From the NCBI RefSeq assembly GCF_004295585.1, contig NZ_AP019400.1, positions 2,137,501 to 2,201,500 on the forward strand: DNA of 64,000 nt, in the 5' to 3' direction. Shown in pieces: positions 42,787 through 49,708 of the stretch. The notes under the pieces were generated by a model. It did no database searches. It was not told the origin of the DNA and was given only the letters and a program-made list of their open reading frames with translations. Each line of letters starts with the position of its first letter. The first letter of the stretch is position 1. The stretch comes from Cohnella abietis (GTDB lineage: Bacteria; Bacillota; Bacilli; Paenibacillales; Paenibacillaceae). Position numbers and translations under genes: made by a program.

Positions 42787-43473
42787 ATGTCAGTAGAAAC
42801 GGTACTCATGAAATGCGTTAACTCCGAGTGCGGTGATACTTGGAAAACAGGAAATATCAAACTTTCGGAACACGAATACCAGTTAATCGATCCGAATTGC
42901 GATAAGTGCGGTACATCTGGATTTATTGAAGAGTTTCTCAAAGTGATTGAAGAGACTCCCATGAATGAGATAAAGAGGTTAGTAGAAGAAGCGAAGTCCA
43001 TATACTCAGCTTGGAACTGGGACATGATAGAAGCTGAAATGGGAAGCAGTCATGATCGTGGAGCATTCCGCGAATTGGTCACCATGTATACGAAGATGGT
43101 TAAACATATCGAATCCCCATCCAATCAGGGAGAAGCTACAAGGCTGCGTGAGGCATTGACAGAAGTTTTCAACCTCTTAGAGGAGCATCAACCTGACTGG
43201 TACTTGGGCGGACATTACAGACGGATGAAGGCAGCCCTCTCCTCCCATACAGAGGATACAGGGATACAAAAGGTACGAACAACCGATGAAGGAGAAGTCG
43301 CCGAATACATCATGGACAGCTTAAAGAAAAACGGCTTCAACGGAACTACGTTGGAAATGATCGATCTGGATGAAGAACCAATTGATCGTCTATATGCCGG
43401 AAGAATAACTATAGTATTCGATTTCCCAGATCCGAACGCCATACCAGGCATTAACACTGAGGAGGGGCAGTAA
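42787..43473 (+). CDS. Hypothetical phage protein with zinc-ribbon N terminus
   Basis: A 228-residue protein. Cysteines near the N terminus (CVNSEC, then CDKC) suggest a zinc ribbon in residues ~10-42. The central part is helical (EVFNLLEEHQPDWYLGGHYRRMKAALSSH) and the C terminus is a beta strand-rich segment. AAGGAG lies upstream of the ATG. Function unknown. Confidence 0.6.
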   Translation: MSVETVLMKCVNSECGDTWKTGNIKLSEHEYQLIDPNCDKCGTSGFIEEFLKVIEETPMNEIKRLVEEAKSIYSAWNWDMIEAEMGSSHDRGAFRELVTMYTKMVKHIESPSNQGEATRLREALTEVFNLLEEHQPDWYLGGHYRRMKAALSSHTEDTGIQKVRTTDEGEVAEYIMDSLKKNGFNGTTLEMIDLDEEPIDRLYAGRITIVFDFPDPNAIPGINTEEGQ

Positions 43474-43474
43474 C

Positions 43475-43981
43475 ATGATGTGGTCCTTATCTAATAGAGC
43501 GGACACAAAAGCTAGGTTAATAGCAGACAGGCACTATAACCGTCAAAAGATAGGATCACGTCAATTTGTCCCACCTGGTAGATGCTTGGTCCTGTACACG
43601 GATAATGACAAAGGCAGAGCATTTTGGGTAACTTCATTCCCATTCGCTGAGTACGTTAAGCATGAGTGGGCTGGCGCGTGGATATGCTCTGCTTTTCGAA
43701 ACGAAGGAGCTGGTACAGCTTCGGAAATGATCACACAGGCGATTGCGGCAACTCGTGCACACTTCGGAGATCCGCCAGAGCTCGGAATGATAACCTTCAT
43801 TGATCGAAAAAAGGTCAAGCCCACGATTGTTCGTGGCAAAGAGATATGGGGATGGACATGGATAAAGGCGGGATTTAAGCAAGTAGGGGAAACGAAGGGC
43901 GGTCTACTAGCCTTTCAACTACTTCCTGCTAACATGCCGCAGTCCCAGCAAGCTATAGGCACACAGCAACATTTATTCTAA
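43475..43981 (+). CDS. Phage protein with GNAT-like (Mom-like) fold, tentative
   Basis: A 168-residue protein: ARLIADRHYNRQKIGSRQF, then FVPPGRCLVLYTDNDKGRAFWVTSFP, ICSAFRNEGAGTASEMITQAI and the late MITFIDRKKVK with GWTWIKAGFKQVGETKGG. The order strand-strand-helix-strand with a terminal GF.xxGe block resembles GNAT acyltransferases, to which phage Mu Mom also belongs. The assignment is only by pattern; it could act on DNA bases or a small molecule. Confidence 0.5.
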   Translation: MMWSLSNRADTKARLIADRHYNRQKIGSRQFVPPGRCLVLYTDNDKGRAFWVTSFPFAEYVKHEWAGAWICSAFRNEGAGTASEMITQAIAATRAHFGDPPELGMITFIDRKKVKPTIVRGKEIWGWTWIKAGFKQVGETKGGLLAFQLLPANMPQSQQAIGTQQHLF

Positions 43982-44004
43982 TACCACTGAGGGGGATAAA
44001 GGAC

Positions 44005-44325
44005 ATGATTAAACTGATCGAGGTTAGCGGTGAAGATCGAAAGTTCAAAACACCGATATGGATTCCTGCTGATGTTGTTGTACGAGACAATGGCGGAGGA
44101 ACAGCACAGTTGAAGATTACGAATATTCCGGGGTGGATCACCGTAGCAGAATCCCCCGAAGAAGTAACCCGCAAGATACTAGAGTTTAAGTTGGCTATGG
44201 TGCGGTATGAGGCATCATCGTATGCGGCGTATGAGCACATAGCCACGGAAGAGTTGGTACATCCTTATGCACCACCATTGGATCAAGTGCTAATACTCAA
44301 GGGACTAGCTGGTCTAGAGGGATAG
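44005..44325 (+). CDS. Hypothetical phage protein
   Basis: A 106-residue protein with a beta-rich N-terminal half (KLIEVSGEDRKFKTPIWIPADVVVRD) and a helical C-terminal half. GAGGGGGATAAAGGAC precedes the ATG. No known family. Confidence 0.55.
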   Translation: MIKLIEVSGEDRKFKTPIWIPADVVVRDNGGGTAQLKITNIPGWITVAESPEEVTRKILEFKLAMVRYEASSYAAYEHIATEELVHPYAPPLDQVLILKGLAGLEG

Positions 44326-44377
44326 AGTCTATCTGGCGTAGTAGACACATTAAGCGTAATAGAAGGGGGCTGCAAAC

Positions 44378-44626
44378 TTGGCTTATAAAAAACCGATTTG
44401 TGAATGCGGGGAAGAACTCTTATTTGAAGTTGAAGAAGTTCAAGTCGTTCAATATGAGATTCTCAAGAACGGATTTGTAGCAAAACGCCCCTTTCACAAA
44501 GGAATCCACGGGGACAACAATTGGGGCGTTCTCGTTTGCAACACCTGTCGCAAGCAATATGAATTTAATAGATCGTTTGTAGGTAAGGATAAATTTAAGA
44601 TGCTTCGAGATGAAGAGATTTCATGA
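44378..44626 (+). CDS. Small zinc-ribbon phage protein
   Basis: An 82-residue protein starting at TTG 44378 behind AGAAGGGGGC. Two Cys pairs (ICEC near residue 8 and CNTC near residue 56) frame a zinc-ribbon-like fold. No function assigned. Confidence 0.6.
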   Translation: MAYKKPICECGEELLFEVEEVQVVQYEILKNGFVAKRPFHKGIHGDNNWGVLVCNTCRKQYEFNRSFVGKDKFKMLRDEEIS

Positions 44627-44659
44627 CGCAGCACAAAGATCAGCAAAGGAGTGAAGACC

Positions 44660-44878
44660 TTGAGAAGATATGAATGTCTTGAAAGTTTTTATATCGACAA
44701 GAAGGACGACAACGGTTTTTCTACCGATTCTGAAATCGTGATTGAGGCTGGCGGTGTATGGACTGACAGTGAAGAAGAGTATCGTTTCGTCGGTGGGGAA
44801 GTTCGCCTTGAAACTGCTGATGGCTTGTGGATTGAGCTTCCGAGACGAATGGTCAACCAGTATTTCAAGGAACAGTGA
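44660..44878 (+). CDS. Small hypothetical phage protein
   Basis: A 72-residue acidic beta-rich protein (YECLESFYIDKKDDNG, VWTDSEEEYRFVGGEVRL, DGLWIELPRRMVNQYF). TTG at 44660 is chosen because AAAGGAG lies 8 nt upstream, whereas GTG at 44651 abuts it. Similar small SH3-like phage proteins are common; function unknown. Confidence 0.55.
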   Translation: MRRYECLESFYIDKKDDNGFSTDSEIVIEAGGVWTDSEEEYRFVGGEVRLETADGLWIELPRRMVNQYFKEQ

Positions 44879-44912
44879 TGAACATATCAAAGATAGCAAA
44901 GGAGGGATAGGC

Positions 44913-45203
44913 ATGGATAGCGGGACAGTAACCCAAGTGACCAAACCTAAAGTACAGAGAGCGTGGAATGACTACCAACGTGTAAACAAGACTCGTAAAC
45001 TCCACCTGTGTGCGATGACTGGTAAAGTCATACCGATAGGATCAAGCTGCTGGCACTATACAGGAGAGTTCGAGGGAGATTTTCAGTCATGGTACTGCAC
45101 GGACGAGGCGAAAGCCTTTGCTGATACCTACGACAATGGTGAAGGAAGCTGGGAATGCCAAGAGATTGGCGAAGCAATGCGGGAGAAGGGATTGATATCA
45201 TGA
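44913..45203 (+). CDS. Hypothetical phage protein
   Basis: A 96-residue protein (KLHLCAMTGKVIPIGSSCWHYTGEFEGDFQSWYCTDEAKAF) with Cys/His residues that could bind metal. ATG at 44913 behind GGAGGG. Ends overlapping the next gene by 4 bp. Confidence 0.6.
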   Translation: MDSGTVTQVTKPKVQRAWNDYQRVNKTRKLHLCAMTGKVIPIGSSCWHYTGEFEGDFQSWYCTDEAKAFADTYDNGEGSWECQEIGEAMREKGLIS

Positions 45204-45508
45204 CCCAACAATATACACGTGATCAGATACTGGCTATGGAGCCAAAGGAATTGAGCATTGCAGTTGCCGTTGAAGTAATGAGATTCGAACCAGGAACAGT
45301 CACGCTCGGAGGATGGAATCCAGCAGAGGACATATCCGCAGCATGGGAAGTTTTAGAAAAATTCGAGGATTATGGCGTATTATTTACGCAAACAAGAGCT
45401 TATTACTGTTTTATCCAAACAACGAAACAGAGATATCAATCATCAAGCTGCTTAACAGCCCCCGAAGCCATATGTAAAGCTGCTCTATTGGCGGTGATGG
45501 AGCTATGA
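45200..45508 (+). CDS. Phage ABA-sandwich-domain protein, tentative
   Basis: A 102-residue protein beginning TRDQILAMEPKELSIAVAVEVM, then GGWNPAEDISAAWEVLEKF and ending APEAICKAALLAVMEL. This layout is typical of the phage ABA sandwich family found in Firmicute phage early regions; its job is unknown. Start fixed by ATGA overlap. Confidence 0.65.
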   Translation: MTQQYTRDQILAMEPKELSIAVAVEVMRFEPGTVTLGGWNPAEDISAAWEVLEKFEDYGVLFTQTRAYYCFIQTTKQRYQSSSCLTAPEAICKAALLAVMEL

Positions 45509-45867
45509 CCCAACCTAATATTACCGCAGTCTATAAACTTGAGGAAACAGGCAGCCAGACGATGGGGTTCGCATCCATGGAAAGATACTTCCTAAATCAA
45601 AAGGATGCTGTAAAAGCTTTTATATCAAAGATAAAAGAGTACCGAAAAAGTGAGGATTTGGCTTCTAAAAAAGATTTGGACGGGAAAAAGCCTATCAAGA
45701 TTACAGAGAATCCCAAGTCATTCGGTGGTCACAAAGTAATAAAAGAGGCTTGGGCGTCAGTGTGGGACTCCTACACGATCCCTGAAGAAGGAACAGAATG
45801 GGAAATCGGTTCGTTAAGACTTCAAGTCCTTGAAATAAAGCTGGAGGTATCTCATGACCCAACCTAA
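45505..45867 (+). CDS. Hypothetical phage protein
   Basis: A 120-residue protein (ITAVYKLEETGSQTMGFASMERYFLNQKDAVKAF) starting MTQPN; ATGA overlap with the gene before. No known domain. Its first nine bases ATGACCCAA are the same as in the genes at 45200 and 45854. Confidence 0.6.
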   Translation: MTQPNITAVYKLEETGSQTMGFASMERYFLNQKDAVKAFISKIKEYRKSEDLASKKDLDGKKPIKITENPKSFGGHKVIKEAWASVWDSYTIPEEGTEWEIGSLRLQVLEIKLEVSHDPT

Positions 45868-46837
45868 AGGAATGATAATCGGCGTAGTCGGACACGGAGG
45901 CAATTCTATGGTTCAAGCGATGTTATCCATGGCACAGGAATCTATTAATAGAAGGGAAGAGGATCCGTTGACCCAAACTAATGAGCAGTTAAAGAAATAC
46001 GAAGTATTATGCCTACTACACATCTACAACGGATTATCAACAACAGTGTCAAAACGCTTAATAACGGTAGAGGCTGAAAGCGAGGAATCAGTCGGAAATT
46101 TCGCGAGCGAGAAAATGCGGCTTGAGTATAAAAGTAGTGTGGATTGGAGTTTAAGCGGCGTTACCATTATGTCCATAAAAGAAATTGTACCCAATGAGCA
46201 ACTAGACCACGAAAAGAAGCTGGCAGAGATAAAATCATACGATGATTCTTGGTGGCTGCGGTATTTGGAGGAAAAAACAATCTTCGATGCAGACAACATA
46301 AAAGCTCATAAGCAATGGTTAATCGAAGAAGTTGATCGGCTGCTGGAAGAGAACAAACGACTAAGTGATCTATTGAAAATGAAAGAAACTAATTTCTCTG
46401 ATGAGGAAGTAAGCGAACACGATTTCACAATGCAACAATTACACATTGAGTCAAAGCGAGTTAGAGAAGAAAACAAGAAACTTCACTCCCGAATCCAAAA
46501 GAAAATTCGCAGCATTGATAATTTACAAAAAGACTATGAATACCTACGTGCAGAGCTAACAGTCGAACAAAAGAAGAATATAAACCTTAGCATAGCGTAT
46601 GGGAAACAATCTGATCATTTAGAACAGGTAATGCAAGAACGGGAAAAAGCAGAGAACAATTTAACTGACGCCCTAAACTCAATCATGCATTCAGACAAAG
46701 AATTAGAACAGCTTAAGGCAGAACTATCCGCAAAGGATAAGGTACTGGATCTTCTGTCCAGTTACCTACCCGGGTCGGACGGTGACATTATCCGTACCAT
46801 CCTATCTCAATATACCAAAGGAGATACATCCAAATGA
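45854..46837 (+). CDS. Coiled-coil phage protein
   Basis: A 327-residue protein. An N-terminal segment (MTQPKGMIIGVVGHGGNSMVQ) is followed by a mixed domain (~40-150) and a long coiled coil from ~160 to 305 (LLEENKRLSDLLKMKE, VREENKKLHSRIQKKI, EQVMQEREKAENNLTDAL). A second in-frame TTG start with ACCCAAAC at 45969 is possible. No family assigned; structural or replication accessory role cannot be distinguished. Confidence 0.6.
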   Translation: MTQPKGMIIGVVGHGGNSMVQAMLSMAQESINRREEDPLTQTNEQLKKYEVLCLLHIYNGLSTTVSKRLITVEAESEESVGNFASEKMRLEYKSSVDWSLSGVTIMSIKEIVPNEQLDHEKKLAEIKSYDDSWWLRYLEEKTIFDADNIKAHKQWLIEEVDRLLEENKRLSDLLKMKETNFSDEEVSEHDFTMQQLHIESKRVREENKKLHSRIQKKIRSIDNLQKDYEYLRAELTVEQKKNINLSIAYGKQSDHLEQVMQEREKAENNLTDALNSIMHSDKELEQLKAELSAKDKVLDLLSSYLPGSDGDIIRTILSQYTKGDTSK

Positions 46838-47067
46838 GCAATCTTAGTGCCACAGTATCTATTGTAGGTAACTCTATATCGATCAAGTCCGATTCAAAGC
46901 TTATAGCAATGCCAGCAAATGACTGGGTCAGCCTCGCAGAACGAGCGCACCTAGCAGAGTGGAAGCTCCAACAAATAAAAAATCTTGTCGGACCCATCGA
47001 ACTAAACGAGCCAATCAATGAAATAGTCCTTAAGATATCAAAGATACTCCCTATCATTAGGGGATAA
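46834..47067 (+). CDS. Small hypothetical phage protein
   Basis: A 77-residue protein (LSATVSIVGNSISIKSDSKLIAMPANDWVSLAERAHLAEWKL) with an N-terminal beta hairpin and C-terminal helices. ATGA overlap with the coiled-coil gene. Last gene of this early block. Confidence 0.55.
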   Translation: MSNLSATVSIVGNSISIKSDSKLIAMPANDWVSLAERAHLAEWKLQQIKNLVGPIELNEPINEIVLKISKILPIIRG

Positions 47068-47073
47068 GGAAAA

Positions 47074-47106
47074 CCCCCGAACCTATGCTGGGGAGCCGGT
47101 CGGGGG
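47074..47106. terminator. GC-rich hairpin closing the early operon, tentative
   Basis: CCCCCG-ACC and GGT-CGGGGG pair around a 14-nt loop. No T-run follows, so it may be a weak terminator or processing site. Confidence 0.45.
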
Positions 47107-47154
47107 AACGTATATTCCTACACACCAATTATATCATAAAAGGGTGTGGGGAGC

Positions 47155-47520
47155 GTGGGTATCTTGCAGCTTGAATTTTACGAAGAGGCAACAGCGGAAG
47201 AGGTCAAACAGGCCAAGTCGCTTTTAACTAGGTACAGACGGCATAAGGATCTGATCGCGGAGCTTGAAAAGATAAATGATCTTGCTCCAAAGCAGAAAAA
47301 GGCGTACAATGCGTTTTTAGCAGCTAATCAAGCGGTGGAACGAGCTGTAAGGCTTGTTGTAGATCAAGAGATTAAGAAAGCTATCCATATGCGCTATATC
47401 GATGGATTTCGTCGTAAAGATGTAGTGACACACTATCGGTTCCTTGATCCATCGACAGTCGATCGCCGCATTAACCGCGGTATCGAATCGGTAGCGAATA
47501 GCCTCAAATTCTTCGAATAG
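47155..47520 (+). CDS. ArpU/RinA-like late-gene transcriptional regulator
   Basis: A protein of ~121 residues. The C-terminal half is a sigma-70 region 4-like HTH: IKKAIHMRYIDGFRRKDVVTHYRFLDPSTVDRRINRGIESVANSL. Proteins of this type (ArpU, RinA) sit at the end of the early region and switch on the packaging and structural genes. GTG at 47155 with AAAGGGTG upstream is preferred; GTG 47146 and TTG 47164 are alternatives. Confidence 0.75.
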   Translation: MGILQLEFYEEATAEEVKQAKSLLTRYRRHKDLIAELEKINDLAPKQKKAYNAFLAANQAVERAVRLVVDQEIKKAIHMRYIDGFRRKDVVTHYRFLDPSTVDRRINRGIESVANSLKFFE

Positions 47521-47699
47521 TTCGCACCAATAGCGCTTTCGAAAAAGTAGAGGGAATAAAGGAATAAAAATGCGTGTAAAGTGCGCGTTTCATGCTTGTA
47601 GGTCGCTTCTCATATGCACGTTTTATAGGGGTACAGTTGAATCAATAGAGGGAAACCTCAGGCGATTCCGCTGTGCCTTTTTGATTTTGCGGACCCGGT

Positions 47700-47888
47700 C
47701 ATGCGGTGGGTTGTAGACAACCTTAGGCGCTAGTCGCCAAGCGTGTGGAGATGGGGCTGGGTTTGAGACCCGGTAGGCGATAAATGATCGCTTGCGCTGA
47801 AGGTGACTTGTCCCTTCTTCTCTGTTTCGGCACGTCCGAAGTGGAGCAGAGGAGATAAACGTTATGGAGTCCTGCGGGACTCTTTTTT
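47700..47888 (+). ncRNA. Candidate structured RNA with its own terminator
   Basis: Six consecutive short hairpins are packed without a coding frame: 47709-47722 (GGTTG/CAACC), 47726-47738 (GGCG/CGCC), 47757-47773 (CTGGGT/ACCCGG), 47777-47791 (GCGAT/ATCGC), 47799-47817 (GAAGG/CCTTC) and 47820-47851 (CTCTG/CAGAG with inner TTCGG/CCGAA). A terminator follows at 47867-47888. The exact 5' end is unknown. The stretch 47521-47700 shows no gene. Confidence 0.5.
47867..47888 (+). terminator. Rho-independent terminator after RNA candidate
   Basis: GAGTCC-TGCG-GGACTC followed by TTTTTT. Confidence 0.88.
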
Positions 47889-47915
47889 GATTCTAACAAA
47901 TAGGAGTTGAGTCCG

Positions 47916-48104
47916 TTGGTTAACAGGAGTAAACGTAAAAAAGATGGCGGACTCAACCTATACAGAGACCGCAAGATGTCATTCCCTGAAAAACCGCCAG
48001 AGAAGTGTGTCGGTTGTCCGTATGGAAGATGGCAAGATACAACGCATTATTGCCTGTGGGTTAATTGTCCAAAAGAGAAACCACCCGCGGAGGTGGTCAC
48101 ATGA
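47916..48104 (+). CDS. Small zinc-ribbon-like phage protein
   Basis: A 62-residue protein starting at TTG 47916 with AGGAG upstream. Cysteines in CVGCPYGRW and YCLWVNCP suggest one zinc site. The basic N terminus NRSKRKK could contact nucleic acid. ATGA overlap with the recombinase gene. Confidence 0.6.
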   Translation: MVNRSKRKKDGGLNLYRDRKMSFPEKPPEKCVGCPYGRWQDTTHYCLWVNCPKEKPPAEVVT

Positions 48105-48658
48105 ACTTTGTCCAACCAATCCGAGACCCACTACTGATATCTGAAGTTAAACAGTATTACAGGATTAGGTCGGATAGAGACTACATGCTTTTTGTGTTTG
48201 GGGTTAACATCGGTTTGCGAATCTCAGATATTCTTCCTCGTAGAGTAAGGGACGTTCGTGGTCGAACGCATATACTCCTGCGGGAAAAGAAGACAGGGAA
48301 GCAAAAGCTAATGGCTATTAACAACAAGCTCCAGAAAGAATTGAAAAAGTATATCGAAGGAAAAGCAGACGACGAGTATTTGTTCCCATCTAGACAGAAA
48401 GATAAGCACGGCTTACAGAAACCGATTGGCCGTGAGCAAGCTTATAAGATTTTGCGGAAGGCAGCTGACGAATTTAATATTGATCAGTTTGGCACACATA
48501 CGCTGCGGAAGACATGGGGATACAATGCCTATGAACAAGGTATGACACTTGCTGAGATTAAAGATGTTTTCAACCATTCAACTGAGGCTATGACGAGCAG
48601 GTATATTGGCTTAACCCAAGACTCCATCGACTCTAAAGTGAGGAAGATTTGGGTGTGA
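48101..48658 (+). CDS. Small tyrosine recombinase
   Basis: A 185-residue recombinase with the catalytic domain only: VNIGLRISDILPRRVRD (Arg I), GTHTLRKTWGYNAY (HxxR), IKDVFNHSTEAM (His) and TSRYIGLTQDSID (Tyr nucleophile). The N-terminal arm- and core-binding parts of the integrase at 35046 are absent. Such short forms occur before the packaging genes in many Firmicute phages; whether they recombine DNA or regulate late genes is unclear. Confidence 0.85.
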   Translation: MNFVQPIRDPLLISEVKQYYRIRSDRDYMLFVFGVNIGLRISDILPRRVRDVRGRTHILLREKKTGKQKLMAINNKLQKELKKYIEGKADDEYLFPSRQKDKHGLQKPIGREQAYKILRKAADEFNIDQFGTHTLRKTWGYNAYEQGMTLAEIKDVFNHSTEAMTSRYIGLTQDSIDSKVRKIWV

Positions 48659-48914
48659 GTTACACATAATTACTGACCATGTAACTCAATGGGGTTAAGA
48701 TGGGGAATCCCTTACTGGGCGTGGGAAAGAACGTTAATCCCAATGCAACAGAATATAAGATATGGGTAACTCGTATTTTATGCATTATATACATTTTCGT
48801 TCGATATCGTAATTGTTTCGAATAGTTTTCATGCCTTTATTGATATGGCTTGCGAGGGAATTTCCAGTTGATAAACGGTATGTATACTTATGCATAGAGA
48901 GGGGGGTTGATAGG

Positions 48915-49223
48915 ATGACTCATCCATTTTACTTATCGGCAACTTGAAAGAGGAAGAGGTCATGTATATTAAGGCGCGATGAGTACAGGTGCCAGCAGAG
49001 TAAACGGTATGGTAAAACCTTGGCTGCCACAACGGTACATCACATCTATCCACTGGAACTTTATCCAGAGCTGGCGCTGGTTGACTGGAATCTAGTGTCC
49101 CTCAGTCACAAGTGGCACAACGCTATGCATGATCGTGTAACACATGAGATAACTGCTCTTGGATTGACTTGGCAAGAGCGCGTTCGAGAAAAATTCGAAA
49201 AATGGGAATTGTCGAGAATTTAA
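48915..49223 (+). pseudogene. HNH endonuclease gene with in-frame TGA and lost zinc cysteines
   Basis: From ATG 48915 the frame reads MTHPFYLSAT, TGA (48945-48947), then KRKRSCILRRDEYRCQQSKR, TVHHIYPLELYPELALVDWN and LVSLSHKWHNAMHDR. Phage HNH proteins have Trp at the TGA position (FYxSxxWKxxR), so a TGG-to-TGA change explains it. Of four zinc cysteines only the first (YRC) remains; the others are Ser, Ser and Trp. The HH, Asn and His of the HNH motif persist. Position before terminase is the normal one. Confidence 0.75.
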
Positions 49224-49240
49224 CAGAATTTTTGAGGATG

Positions 49241-49345
49241 AGGATACCCCCCCATTCTTTTTTTATTTTTTTGAAAATCTTAATACCGGCTGGGGGAGCT
49301 TTTTCCAATAGTGCGAGTCGTGGGAAATTTTTTTTGGGGGGTGGT
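49241..49345. other. Candidate cos (packaging) region
   Basis: A non-coding stretch between HNH and small terminase with striking homopolymers: C7 at 49247, T-rich tracts, GGGGG at 49292, and G6 at 49336. Nested inverted arms TTTCC (49302) / GGAAA (49323) and ACCCCCC (49246) / GGGGGGT (49336) surround GTGCGAGTCGTG. Phages with HNH and P27-type terminases commonly have cos here. Assignment by position and symmetry. Confidence 0.45.
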
Positions 49346-49348
49346 GGA

Positions 49349-49708
49349 ATGAGTGCTATAAACAAGGAAATTGATAAGGATGCCATTAAGCGAGCTACAA
49401 TTCGCGATATGAAGGCGCTCCGAATTTATAAAAAGCAATATGATCGCATCATCGACATTTATGCGGAGTTGGTCACGCAATACAATAGGCTCACTGATGA
49501 TTTCGCAGACAGTGGATATCAGGTCGAATCCGAAACCGCACAAGGCGGAGCTAAGAAGTCTCCCATCGTTGCAACGCTGGAAACATTACGAAAAGATATT
49601 CTGGCATATTCAGACAGATTGTGCCTTAATCCTAAATCGCTCGAAACGGTAACGGCTGAGAAAACAGAAACATCCAAGCTTGCCGCTTTGGTTAACAAAC
49701 GAAGATGA
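49349..49708 (+). CDS. terS: Terminase small subunit (P27 family)
   Basis: A 119-residue protein starting at ATG 49349 behind [37 protein letters not shown] and [22 protein letters not shown] match the helical layout of P27-type small terminases, ending [10 protein letters not shown]. It recognises the packaging site. Overlaps terL by 4 bp. Confidence 0.82.
   Translation: MSAINKEIDKDAIKRATIRDMKALRIYKKQYDRIIDIYAELVTQYNRLTDDFADSGYQVESETAQGGAKKSPIVATLETLRKDILAYSDRLCLNPKSLETVTAEKTETSKLAALVNKRR

Noticed and set aside
47723..47974. Minus-strand frame across the hairpin region
   Set aside because: Leu/Ser/Arg-rich translation of a structured region, no ribosome binding site, opposite to all neighbours.
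49169..49348. N-terminal extension of the small terminase to 49169
   Set aside because: The added part translates the homopolymer-rich cos-like stretch; ATG 49349 has a strong ribosome binding site and a normal family start.
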